Origin: Cololabis saira
Lineage: Eukaryota; Chordata; Actinopteri; Beloniformes; Belonidae
Assembly: GCF_033807715.1 (NCBI RefSeq)
Contig: NC_084599.1
Span: 4,488,125-4,552,124, forward strand
Length of the DNA: 64,000 nucleotides
Direction: 5' to 3'
Within the stretch, counting starts at the first letter, position 1, and every line of letters begins with the position of its first letter. The position numbers and the translations under genes are program-made. Shown in pieces: positions 23,101-37,100 of the stretch. The notes under the pieces were generated by a model that ran no database searches, was not told the DNA's origin, and saw only the letters and a program-made list of their open reading frames with translations.

Positions 23101-26100
23101 CTTCAGACCTCTACAGGAGATCATTCAGACCTCTACAGGAGATCATTCAGACCTCTACAGGAGATCCTCCAGACCTCTACAGGAGATCCTCCAGACCTCT
23201 ACAGGAGATCCTCCAGACCTCTACAGGAGATCCTTCACACCTCTACAGGAGATCCTACAGACCTCTACAGGAGATCTTCAGACCTCTACAGGAGATCCTC
23301 CAGACCTCTACAGAAGATCCTCCAGACCTCTACAGAAGATCCTTCAGACCTCTACAGGAGATCTTCAAACCTCTACAGAAGATCCTCCAGACCTCTACAG
23401 GAGATCCTTCAGACCTCTACAGAAGATCCTTCAGACCTCTACAGGAGATCCTTCAGACCTCTACAGAAGATCCTTCAGACCTCTACAGGAGATCCTTCAG
23501 ACCTCTACAGGAGATCCTCCAGACCTCTACAGGAGATCCTTCACACCTCTACGAGAGATCTTCAGAGTTCTAGGAGATCCTTCCTGCCCACAGCTATAAA
23601 CCTCTACAATGAATCTCTGAAGAGACTGAACTCATTAAAACGACTGCAACAATTATTATTATTATTAATAATAATAATCATCATAATAATAATACATCCA
23701 TCCATCCATTATCTCCCAGCTCATTACAGGTGAGAGGCAGGGGTTACACCCTGGACAGGTATCCAGTCCAGTCACATATACAGACACACAACCAGACAAA
23801 CTCACACTCACACCTACGGGCAATTTAGAATCATCAATTAACCTACTATGCATGTTTCTGGACTGTGGGAGGAAACCGGAGTAACCGGAGGAAACCCACG
23901 CAAGCACGGGGAGTAGTGGTGGGGAAAAAAATTGATATTGCAATATATTGGTTGCTCTCTCTGTCGCAATAAATAATCCATAAACTGACGCCAAATATCG
24001 ATATTTTATTACAACACACATAATGGATTTAAGCGGTTGTCACCGCACTATTGTTCATGCACTTTAATTTGTCCAGCTGTTTAGTGTTTACATTTACAAG
24101 ACTAGGAGGCAGTGAGGAAATATACAAATGCACTTTTTTGTACATTGTATGACATTTTGGCATTTAATAAATACATAACTACATACTTTTTCCTTTTTTA
24201 TGGGTATTTTCTCTTTTTCAGTCACATATATCGTGATATATCGTTGATTACATTTCTTACAATATATCAAATATCGTAGATATCGTGTACCCTGGGTGGG
24301 GTTGGTGAAAGGGCCTTTCTGTGTGGAGTTTGCATGATCTCCCCGTGTTCCCTTGGGAGCTCCCCCACCCTCTCTGGTGAAAAGAAGCGGCCTGCTCACT
24401 CCTCAAGTACGGAGGAACTCATGATTCATTGTGGAATATGTATTTGTGCTTCTTGCACCTTTCTAAAATTGTGTGAAATTGCATTATTAATATAAATGAG
24501 GTGTTCTGCTAGATTTATCTATACATCATACATCTATATACTAAATTGCAAAACAGCCGATAAGAACCACCGGAGTGGAAAATGTTCAGGCCCAAACAAT
24601 TATTTTTAGATTATTTTTTAGAATAATCTAAAAAATGTACAAATTGCTCTTGTTTGCATCGCATCACACAGTGTTGCCTTATGCTGTGGTAGCCTGGATG
24701 CTAGCACATGAACAACCAACTGGACACCAAGTTAACAGATTACTGCAAGACCATGTTTCATCTCGGTGATTTTCCATCTCCAACCAGTACCAGGACAAGA
24801 GACATCAAGTGCGACTGCACTGATGCTTGCTAGGTCCCTGCTCACTCACATCATTTAAAAGTTGAGGTACAAATGACCATGCAGATGTCACTAGAGGTTT
24901 TGTGATGTTCAGCCTGGTCAAGGCAGCCTAAAGCGTCTGTTAGGGTGAAGGGTTTGGTAATCCTGGTCCTTGAGATCCACTGGCCTGCATGTTTTAGGTG
25001 GTGTTGACATGCTGTGCATCCGAAATGTATGGTGGCCGAGACCCGCCATTGCTGAAAATAAAAGTAACGCTGCAAATATAAAGAAACCCCGCTACAAATA
25101 AAATAATATACGCCACTGCAAATTAAAAAAAATGACGCAAATAAAAAAGCCACTACGGAAGTGAATTACTGGGGACTATTTTTGCTGATGCACCAGTGTT
25201 TTTATGTGAGGGAAGAAGAAGAAGACGAAGAGGACATAAGTGAAAAGGAAGAAATAAGAAGAGCGAAGAATAAGAAGAACAACGAACGAGAAAATAAGTG
25301 AAAAGGTTAGTGTTCAACGTCGCTACGTGTAATTCTTTTCGTCTTCTTCTTCTTCTCCTCTCACATAAAAACACGGGTGCATCAGCAAAAATAGTCCCCG
25401 GTAATTCACTTCCATTGTGGCTTTTTTATTTGCGTAATTTTTTTAATTTTATTTACAGCTGCGTTTATTTTATTTGCAGCGGCGTTTCTTTTTGTTTGCA
25501 GAGTTTATTTTATTTGCTAAGCGTTTATTTAATTTGCAGCGGCGTTTGTTTCTGTTTGCAGCGTTACTTTTATTTTCAGCAATGGCGGGTCTCGGCCACC
25601 GTAGAAATGCCATACTAAGCAGTATATACTCAAAAAGTATACTTAAGTTCGGCACACTTTTGAGTAAATATCAGTAGTATGCATTAATTGGGATGTACTA
25701 CTCAGAGCCACACAGCCCTTCCTGCCGTTGGGAGGGGGAGTTGTTACCATGGTAACAACTCCTGTCACAGCAGCAGTAGCAGCACCGCTCCGCTCTTTCC
25801 CCTTTATCCTGTCCCAAACAAGAGGACATTTCTCCTGCGCTGTGTGGTTTAATCCCTTGCAAATACATCTACCCACACAAGGCAACCGTCTGTAGCGGTT
25901 CAAAGCTGTTAACAAATGCCATGCGTGAACCAACTGTTCTCTCATTGGTCAGAAATTAACGTGGAAGGAGTTTCCTCTTCCGTACCCCGGGAAAAACAAC
26001 TACTATGGAACATCGTAAGTGAGTGTGGCTAGTTTGTTTCTGTGTGTTTCTGTGGTTAATGTACCTGTGTTCTGTAACTTCTACTGGGAATCCAGACTGC

Positions 26101-29100
26101 GCAGGGAAAATAATATCCTATGGCATTTACTCAGAAGAAGACGTGCCGCGATAAGGAATCTCAGACGAAGATGGGCTCTGATACATGCACAATCTGCACA
26201 TTACAACATGACGTTACCCACATGACACTACCCATGGCTGATGAGGTAAGCTTCATTAGATTATTATCTTGTTAGCTTCATGTCTGTGTATTATCATCGT
26301 GTTTTTAGGCGACGTCATGTTTTCTGAGCAATATTCTGCAAGTACGTTCATGCTGAACCACAGTTATGAGTGAGTTGTGTGGGTTGCTCTGTGGATTCTG
26401 TTCTCACTGCAAACGAACCGCTCCAGGTCTGGAATGGAAGTGAGCCGAGACCACCTCTCCTAGGAGATCTCTGCTCACTTGTTTTGTCCCGCATCCGAGC
26501 GCGATTGCTGTGTTCACATGTACCAAACCAACCGATCTTTAGGGGGAAACGCTCCCTGTTCCGGAACAACTGCTCCAAACGGGACAGGTGTGAAAGCACC
26601 ATTTGTCTCATTTGAGCAGCTAATACTATAATATAATAATAGTATGATATTCCCAGGTCCCATTTTTTTTAAATATTTGCAGCTTAGAAATTTTGTAGCC
26701 TCAAATTCAGGTATTTTCCCATTATGCCCTTCCATTTCTTTGTTGGAAGCAGAGAAGTGTTATCTATGATTTAGTTAGCATGCATGATTTGACACTTTTA
26801 GATCTTCTTAAAAATAAATGGGAGTCAGACTTTGATTGCCAATTGATCTCGGATGGTAATTGGTGCAAAGTCGTCCAAAGAATTTTCTCCTCCTCCATTA
26901 TGTCTCAGACATACAGTTGTCCAATTTAAAATTGTTAATATGTTTTTATGTTTATTTTTTGTCTGCCATTTGAAAACTAATTAAAAAAAAAACCTTGATC
27001 AAAAACATAAAAAAGGTTGTGTTTTCTTTTCTTTTTCTACTTTCTAAAGGCTAAACAATCTGAGGTAGAGCAGGCAGAGCTAGGGCTGCGTTTGGACGGC
27101 AGTAAGTGAAGTGAGCACTTACCTGCGAGTTGACGGACTGGCCCATGGGGATGCGGGAACACTCCAGAGCGTACTGCTTCACGCAGAAGTAACAGCCCTG
27201 TAGCAGCAGAGGACACGCACAACACAGGTTTAGTGGGGTAACTTCCCCCCCATCAGGGGGGCTGCTGGACTAACCTCCTCACTAGGACACAAGCTTCACA
27301 TTCTTATTGTTCCCGCTGAACAAGCTTGAAAAAGAAATCAATAAACTTGAAGTAGAAATATGAATTAATGATGCAAGAATTCAACAACTGCAGCGTTGGC
27401 TAGCGCGTGGCCCACTTAACTGTGCTTTAAAACGACACAAGAAAGAGATTCTTTTATTGCCACTCAGACATCACAACACCAGGGGTCTAACTACCGACTA
27501 GTTACTTTTCTGTAACTATTCTGCTGAGGTTCTAAGATGCTGAGTGGGCTGTATCTGACATCATCACACTACAGGCCACCGATTGGTCGGGGGGTTGGAG
27601 TCAGACGTCTGAGTCAGGAGGAGGAAATCAGAGAAAGAGACTCTGACGGATTCTGGTTCATTTTATTCAACCATCAACGGCAGCAAAAGTCTGTTTGATG
27701 ATCCAACTCTGAGGGTCAGATGTTCATAAACCTGGTGCTGAGGAGAGAATTAAAAAGATCTAGACGGTGATAAGGAACGACCAGATCTACCAGGAGCTCT
27801 GTCTCTTCATAGCTGCTCACGGCTCCAGCTGACTTTTCAGCAGTGCAGAGACAAACTAACAAAAAAAGCGTCACCGCTTGAAGCTTCTGTCAGTATCATT
27901 TTTTAACTTGATATCAAACACAAGCCACAGACCCAGCAGCACATCTATCATCTCCTCCAGGTTCTACATCTTTAGTGTTGTTGTCTTCTTAGTTTAGATA
28001 CACAATCAAATAGGTCACAGCAGCTTCTCTCCAACCTCCTACTTCTGATCCAGGTGCTGATTGTTATGGAAAAGAAACCAGGCCAAGTTGAGTCGCTAGT
28101 GGAAAAGCGCCATATGATATTCAGACGTCGCTTAGATGACGACGTCTGAAAGGAAGAAATCGAGAAGCCAAACCAGCCAAGCAGCTTTGGCGATATTTAA
28201 CAGCGAAGGCAGCTGTCATGTAAAAAAATGAAAACAGACCATAATGGTTTTTAACCACAGCTGGTCGGCCTACATGTGTGTGGTCTGCAGGCTTAGATTC
28301 ACTTTTACAGTCTGAGAAATGACTTCAGTGCCAACAGTGGCTCATCACTTAAAACTCTCAGACTGTGTGAGCCGGTTGGTGTGGTCACGCAGGCGCTGGC
28401 GCTGTAGGCCATCTAACCTGATCAAGACAAAGTCTCAACGCTTCTATCCAAATGTGAAGACGAGTGAGTTATTGATGGTGCAACGATGTCAGGAGCTAAA
28501 GTCAGCGATGGTGATGGTTCTGATGACCCATCAGGGTGTAAGTGTCACCTGAAACGCCAGCTCCATCAGCACGATTCCTCCTGGCAGCGCCCTCTGCAGG
28601 TGATACGCTGTGGTTCCAGGTGGCGCCGCCTGAAAAACACAAAACAATCCTGACGTCAGCACCAGCGCCATCTGATCAGAATCAGAATCAGACTTTAATG
28701 ACAGGGTTAGAATACATCAAACAGTGAATCTGACTTCGGATACACCGTCGGCGACACAGATGTTTATAATGCTCCTGTTTTCCCAAGGGAAAAAAAGGAT
28801 CTTCACACCGTGTATAAATACGCAGTGTCAAGGTGCAAAAAACACCTCAGAACACAAAGCAACCTAACATCATCACAAGACTTGCATGTGGGTGAGGGGG
28901 AGGATTACTGGGGGGGGGGGGGGGGGGGGGGATCCCGGAACGGTGCATCCAAGTGAGCGCCGCTGCTTCGTGGCGCTCGAACCCGGAGACTGTGTCGGGG
29001 GCTGATAAGAGGGGGGGCCGGGAAGGCGTTGAGATGTGTGTGTGTGAGCGGTAAGTCTGTGAACTTTGCCCCAGAGCTGCTCCTCAGCCATTGTACTTGA

Positions 29101-31057
29101 TGTTGTCAGACGGCCCGGTACAGTTCTGATAGAGTCCACAGATGTCCTGGGAGAGGGGAGGCTAGTGGGGGCAGAGCACCTTGTTTTCATTCTGATCTGA
29201 TCTGATAAAGGCCAGTCCCCGGCCCAGTCTAGGGCTGGGCGATATATCGAGATTTTAATATATATCGATATGGTACGAGACAATATCGTTTATATCGAAA
29301 ACATTTTTTTTTTTTTTAATGATTTTGATATAGCTTATTTTGTGACAAATTGACTTGAATGTTTTATTTGAGATTTGCACAAATGTTTTGTTATTTGCAC
29401 AACTGTCAACCTCAGTGGAAAAGTCTGCCTGTTACTGTCTACATTGTATTAATTGCACAGTGTATTTTAATTTAATTGTTATGCAGGAAAGGGATATTTG
29501 TTTTATTTTATTCAAGAAGCATTTTTATTCTATATATGCAGGCAGTTTATTTTTATTTCATTTGTTTTATACATGTTGATATTGTGCAGACCTCTGTTAA
29601 TAAAGGAACCTGTGTGACATTTGGCACGAGGCTTTGTATTAAAACCGACTGTTTTTTTAAGGGTTTGCCTCAGAAAAAAATTAAGCTAACACAGATGCTA
29701 ACAGAGATGCTAACAGAGATGCTATGCTATAATGCTTTGGGGGAAACCCCAATTACGGCACAGAAAAAATATCGATATATATCGAGTATCGCCATTCAGC
29801 TAGAAAATATCCAGATATGACTTTTGGTCCATATTGCCCAGCCCTAGCCCAGTCCCAGTTCCCGGCCCAGTCCCAGCCCGAGCGTGTGTCTGTGTGCACG
29901 GAGAAAGACGTGCTCCCGGTGTGAACACTGACCTTGGGGCTGTCCTCGCTCTTGTGTCTCACGTAGGAGAAAGACATCCGTCCCTCCAGGGAGATGGAGC
30001 TCAGCATGGCGGCACGGTTCCGGGCGATGCTGAGAGAGGGAGGCAGGGAGTTTAGGGTGGGGGGCATCACAAACATCTGCAGCACCACCGCTAACATCAA
30101 CAGCTGTGTCCAAGTATCGGCTGTCATGCAGATGATGATTTAGCTAAATTTGCTGCTGAAGTTTTCTCTGATTAGCTTTTTGAAAACTTTCAAGAGTGTA
30201 ATTTCATTCATAACCATTTCATGTGATTCAAATGCTTTCAATAGCAAACACATGAGACTTTTCCAGAGAGTTCATATTGACAGTGCTGACCCTTCTTCAG
30301 AACCTCTGCTGTTCTCTCTGGCACGCTGGCCGTTTGCTTCTGGGACAGATCCTGACGGAAGGAGATCTCTTTATTTTTTTAATTAATTCATTGCCAAAAT
30401 GTATCTGATCGGGAAAAAGTATCGGAATTGTATCAGGAGCCAAAAAAAGTGATCAGATAGGGAGCTAAAAAATCCTGATCGGGTCAACCCTAATTATAAC
30501 TCCAGTTTTTACAGGGTGTTTTAAACATAGACCATTAGAACTCTGAAACTGCAAATGAACACCGAGAAATGACCATCCCTTCATGCACGTGAACGTAAAA
30601 AGCAAACGAGTGCTGGGATCACAGACCTGCGTGCTGGAGACTGAGGCCGGACCTGCACCAGGATGAAGCCCATGCTCTGCAGGTACTGGACGTACTGCTG
30701 CAGGAAGTTGTTGGAGATCTCCAGCAGCCACGGCTCTTCCTTCAGGCGGCTGGGAAACATCTCCGTTGAGTCCGTGCTGTAGCTCCGGTCTCGGCCGGAC
30801 GTGGCAGAGTCACTGGAGCGGTGCCTTTTCTGGATATCATTCAGAGAGAAGAAAGTCTTAAGAAACCAACCCAGGGAGCTTGATTTGTTAAGAGTTACTT
30901 ACAGAGAAGCAGGTAAATGACTCGCAGCTATTATGCCTCATATGCCTTTGAACAGTCTGGATGGAGCTCTTTTTTTTTACCTTGCGGTGAACTTGCAAGG
31001 ACATCTGAAGGAATTATGAATCTAGGATTTCTTTTCAGGTCCAATAAAAATTAGTAA

Positions 31058-31131
<74 letters not shown>

Positions 31132-34100
31132 GGATTCAAAACACTAATAATGATTTTGTGCTTCATGCTTCCTCTTCTCCCCTTGATTTTATCTGAAAAT
31201 GCTGCCATCATTCACATTATTTTACATTTTTAAGGTATCTTTGATCAAGCCATGACTTGCAGCCAATGATACTAATTGTGGTGTATAATAATCCTCATCA
31301 TTACTTTGTGCCAAAACTGTCTTTTACTTGTACAAGATATATGAGAAGATGTTCCAAGTCGGGTGATTTAGAGAGAAAGCTCACCTTCCCCAGCAGCTGG
31401 TTGGTTTGTTCCTCCTGGATCTGCTTGCGGAACACGGGGTCAAAGAGCAGAGGGGTGGCGCAGTAGTGGACCAGCCTGGACGACTGCTTCAGGATCTCCA
31501 GGTCTGTGGCCTGGGGACACGTCACAAGGTAGCGCTGTGAGACAGAGGGAGGACAGCTCCCTGATGGTCCCCCGCTGTGAGACAGAGGGAGGACAGCTCC
31601 CTGATGGTCCCCCCGTCAGGAGCAGCTGCACATACAGCTCTTCCTGGGACCCAAGTGGAATCCCAGTGGGAACAACTGGGAGCCCTGTGGAACCCCGTCA
31701 GACTGCAGGTCCTGATCCACATGTGCTGCACTTTGGGGATATGTGCACATCTGTTAAAACCTAGATCTGCAAAATGGATGGATGGATGGATGGATGGATG
31801 GATGGATGGATGGATGGATGGATGGATGGATGGATGGATGGATGGATGGATGGATGGATGGATGGATGGATGGATGGATGGATGGATGGATGGATGGATG
31901 GATGGATGGATGGATGGATGGATGGATGGATGGATGGATGGATGGATGGATGGATGGATCTTCCTCCAACCTGAAACCTCAGAAGTTTCTCAGATTACAT
32001 CATCAACTTACAAGATATTTCTCACAATGGCAAGAAAAAGTAAATTGTTTGGAATTAACTATTTTTTTGCACCAATTTGCCATAAAACGTGAACTGATCT
32101 TCATCACGATAACCTCCAATATGCTTCAGCAGATAACGCACTATAATAACCTCCTGTCTTTCTTGAAAACAGATCTTAAATACTGACAGTGATGGAGGAA
32201 ATAGAGAGTGAACCCTTGACGTTAATAGTTAATTAAACCTTCATCTTCAGCGCACGTCAGTATTTTTGATTCAAGCACAATCCAGTCTAAGTGCTTAATT
32301 AGACAACTGGTTAAAATTATAACGTTAGCTCTTTCAAATATTTCAGAATTTATCAGATCTCCTTTATTGGTTAGAGTTAATAAATAATGAGTTTTGGTGG
32401 ATGTAAATTCAATTTAATACATAAAGCATTAAAGTCAAAGTTGCTCTGACCGCTGAGTTTTTGTTTGGACTGAATGGTTTAACTGCAGATCAGCTAAACT
32501 TCTCCTTGAGACCCTGCAGTCTCATTTAACTGAAGTCCAAATGTTGTAGTTTAGCTGGTCCTGTTAAACCAGAACTAAATAAGACCAATTTTTATTATTA
32601 CATTAATTGAAATTTGATTTCTTAGGAAAAAGGGACAGATAGAATAAGCTTAATCTTCTTTCTGTTCCCTTTCATTCAAGGAAAGAGATTTGTTGTAATT
32701 ACATTGAACTGTTTTTTTTTTCTTTTAATGCATGAAATAAAGAAATTGATTATAATAAAAACAAAACAAGAAATTATAAACCTTTAAGCCCAGGACACAC
32801 CAACCCGACGTCCCCCGCTGTCGGCCGACTGCTGTGTCGCCTCGCGTCGCCTGGGTCGGGCTCAAAAACAAGCACTAGACACACCGCGAAGACGACACCC
32901 AACGGCGAACTAGCACGTACGTTCTGCGCATGCGTAAGAGGTAATTCCCGTCCATACCAGCAGGCAGCGCTAGTCTGTATTCAGGGGCTCAAGGAGGAGG
33001 ACAGTGCTTTCTTTTTCAAAGCTTTATTGAGAAAACACAAGTGCAATACAAAACCACCTGCAGCTCTGTTGAGAATTACCGCTGGCTGAAATAAATCATT
33101 TAGGAAGATAAATGTTGGTTTAATAGATTAAATCTAACAGTTGTAGCTACGCCTGTTAAGGAATTTGCTCTGAAAATGTAGGGATTTCTGCCTGCTGGCT
33201 CGGGAGCTGATTTATGGTTCCGTGTTAAATCAACGCAGAGCCTACGGCGTAGGGTACGGCGTAGGGTACGGCGTAGGGTACGGCGTAGGGTACGGCGTAG
33301 GGTACGGCGTAGGGTACGGCGTACGGCGCCGCGTAACCTACGCCGTAGGCTCTGCATTGGTGTAACACGGAACCATGAATCAGCCTTTATTCTGGCGAGG
33401 TTTGAAAAAGACTTTGCAACAACGGGAAAGCGAGTGATTATGTGCATTCACAATATTATGAAAGTAAAATATATATTTCTCGCTAGAAATGTAATCAAAA
33501 CGCATTTTTATGCAGAAACTAACTCAAAATATTGATTTTATTCACTAAAAAATAAGAAATGTCCGCCATGTTTTTCTTTTGATTCAGTCCGCAAATGACG
33601 AAAAGCATTCTGGGAAATTCTTGGAACAGCCAATCACAGAGTGAGCTGTTTCACCGACGGCTGACGCCGATTCAACATGTGGAATCGGCTGAAAAGCTCC
33701 CGACGGGGGGCCGACCTGTGGCGACGTGCAGGACACACCGGGGAAACTAGCCCGACAGACGAGCACCGACGCTCATCGACAATCGGCTTGATGTGTCAGG
33801 GCCTTTACGCTTCTACCTTTGTCTAATATTGTAACTCATATAAGGGTCAGATTTGTTATTTAAAGCAAAAAAAAACAACAACAGCGAGTTAATATATTTC
33901 TTTCTTGTCAATGCATCCCACTCAAGAGATTGATGAGCCGGACCCGGGTACTTACTGAAATGGGCATGTTGGACTGAGCCGACCTCTGCTGCCACGTCAC
34001 AAACAGGTTCTCTATCTTCATCTGCTTCTCCATTTCTGACAGCAAAATCACAAATGGAAATGGAAATGTACTTTACTTACATAGCCCTTTACAGCCACAT

Positions 34101-37100
34101 CTAGGTGAGCCAAAGTGCTTTACAGAATAAAACATACAGAAATACAACATACAAATCATAAGATAAATAAAATAAAAGAAAAAGAGTAAGAAGTGTCAGC
34201 ACACTACTGGGTATTAAAAGCCATTCTAAATAAATAGGTTTTAAGCCTTAAAAAGGCCAAGGTCAGAGATGGTGCGTAAATTGCAGGGGAGCTTGTTCCA
34301 GAGTCAGGGGGGGGGACTTCACAGCGGAGACTGAGTGTCAGAAAGATTGAGTGGAAGCATAAACTTTCAGTTTGAGCACTCAAACATCTAAAATGGGAAA
34401 GAGCTGTTGTGTGATCGACTGTACTCATAGAATTAGCAAGAAATCTGAGTTATCGTTTTACAGACTGCTGAAAAATAAGCTTAAGAGAGACAAATGGATC
34501 GCTGCAATTCACAGAAACAACTGGATTCCAGACACGGAAACGTGGATTTGTGGTTCCTATTTTGTATCAGGTAATGTTGGATTTTTGGGTAGCTAACGTT
34601 AAACGGTCAAATCATAAAGTTCGGTGTCCTCATCACTTTAATTTCTACAACCAATCCTGCCTTGAAGTCGGACCAAGCGTCAAGACTTTTGTAAGCCTTC
34701 AAGCTTTGCTTCGAGTATTTCCCCGGCGTAGAAATTAAGTACATATAAATATCAGGAAACTGGATTCGTGGCCAAATATTAATGTCCATGGACCACTGGT
34801 TCTTGGTAACTGTACCAAATATTAATGTCCATGGACCACTGGTTCTTGGTAACTGTACCAAATATTAATGTCCATGGACCACTGGTTCTTGGTAACTGTA
34901 CCAAATATTAATGTCCATGGACCACTGGTTCTTGGTAACTGTACCAAATATTAATGTCCATGGACCACTGGTTCTTGGTAACTGTACCAAATATTAATGT
35001 CCATGGACCACTGGTTCTTGGTAACTGTACCAAATATTAATGTCCATGGACCACTGGTTCTTGGTAACTGTACCAAATATTAATGTCCATGGACCACTGG
35101 TTCTTGGTAACTGTACCAAATATTAATGTCCATGGACCACTGGTTCTTGGGGTAACTGTACGGGTCACTGTCAAGTCCAACTGACGCTAATTTAAGCCCA
35201 TAATCAGCTGTTATCCCGTCTTCTCCACTAGTTGCAGCTGTTTTTGCAACTCAGTGTGAGTAAGGGGGCTGGTCCAGTGGGAAAGTGACGTCACTGCAGA
35301 CTCTCTATAGAGGACCGGAGTAATGTGCTCACGTCTTTTAGTGTTAGTTAAAAGACTGGCAGCTGCATTCTGCACTAGCTGAAGGCTAATAGAGGACTTG
35401 GAGACACCAACATATACTGCATTACAATAGTCTGATCTGGAGCTGATTAGAACATGAACAGCTTTCTCCAGGTCGTGACGATTTAAAAAAGATTTCACTT
35501 TGGCTAGGAGGCGTAACTGATAAAAACTTATCCTAATGACATTATCAACTTGTTTGTCAAATTTGAAAAAATCAAAAATCACACCCAGATTTCTGACATA
35601 AGGACTGAAAGACGAGGACAAGGCGCCAAAGCTAGTCGTCACAGTTTCCCTGAAGTCATCGTCTCATTTCTCAGAGGTTGCCATGGTGTTACTGGTCAGT
35701 AGGGGTGTAACAATATATGGTGCCACGAAATTTTGCGACACAAAAACGTCACGATACGTGTCGTGGAGGTGACAAACTGTATCTGATATTGGGTTATTAA
35801 TATTAATCTATTGTGTTGACTAGTAACGACCGCGCCTCGACCCACGGACCAAAATCTTCCTCCGCTCAGAAGAAACTAGTACCGTTTTGGTCCCGATCAC
35901 GGGACTCTTGCAGGGTTTAGAGCTCTGAACTTTTACTGATGTAAGGCTGGTGTAGAGTTAAGCCTTACCTTATTAAATTAAACCTTTTTGGGGTGGTGAG
36001 TAGGATAAACACGGGGACAACTTCTGCTGAGTTCCAGTGTACTTTAATGTCCCTCAACAGTGTAGGATTTTAGAACATCTACACAGCACCTAGTGCCGTA
36101 CTGTGGCGTATCACTCCACCCAATCTAAAACAGACTAATCACTACAGATAAACTGACTAGTGTCATTATAGTCCCTGATTTACATCACAATATAAAGAAT
36201 AGATTTATACAATAATGAAATAACCTTCTTAACAAAAATAAATCTCTTACACTTATAAGGTGAGCATGAATCAATCTGTTTTATGATGTAAAATTGTATG
36301 TATTTATTTACTTTTATTTATTTAATTTTAGTTGTTAAATTTCTGGAAAAGAAAAAAGTCAAATCATACATGAGAGAAACTATTCAGTTTGTGGCTAAAT
36401 ATTTGTACTTGTATGAAACTGAAGATCATAATGCAAACCTGACATTTACTTTTAGTTCAGTTTGTGGAAAATGGTTGGCCTGGCTTTCTCTTTAAAACTT
36501 AAACAGTTATAAAGCATTACAAACTGGAACAATAGGGCAAACGTACAGTATTGTTTTGTATTTTGTGTCTTTCAAATAAAAGACAATTTTTTCCAGTCAT
36601 ATTTCAAGGTTGTTAAAAAATACTGCTATAATATCGTATTGTTATCGTGAGATTAGTGTATCGTTACACCCCTACTGGTCAGGTGTGACATCCCGGCCCT
36701 CCCAGGGAACGTTACGTTACCTCTGCGCTCGGCGGCCTTGATCTCCAGCAGCTGTCCTCCGTGCCGGGCCACCACGTCTCCTTCCATCAGGGGCCGGATG
36801 GTGCAGATGTCCCGCAGGGCCTCGTCGAAGGGCAGCAGCTCGGAGGGAAAGTGCAGGGGGGCCAGGCTGCGGCCCGAGCTGCCCAGCCGGCCCTGCTCCT
36901 TACTGACCAGGGGAGGGACGGCGCTCCGCAGCAGCGCGTCCGGCTCCATGGACGGGTTCAGGAACGGGTTGGGATCCTGGAACGACAGCAGGAAACTGCA
37001 TCTTCACAACAAATATCACAAATGAAAGCAGACTTCTTCTGTTCAGTGCTCATTCTCTCTGTGCTGCAAGATGTAGACACTTGAAGCCTCAAGATAAAGA

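Noticed and set aside
22144..23733. A 529-codon open frame with repeated [12 protein letters not shown] motif, looking like a repeat protein
   Set aside because: It is the translation of a 22-bp satellite whose unit lacks stops in all frames; a second frame is also open for 450 codons. No splice structure, family or composition supports a protein.
31754..32186. MDGW / IHPS open frames
   Set aside because: Tetranucleotide microsatellite read in different frames.
34772..35160. Regular 43-bp repeats as a possible CRISPR array
   Set aside because: The repeats are head-to-tail with no unique spacers, and the genome is eukaryotic.
36298..36495. 65-codon open frame inside D2, and its counterpart in D1
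   Set aside because: Shared by both copies only because the elements are copies; no transposase or zinc-finger motif is visible.
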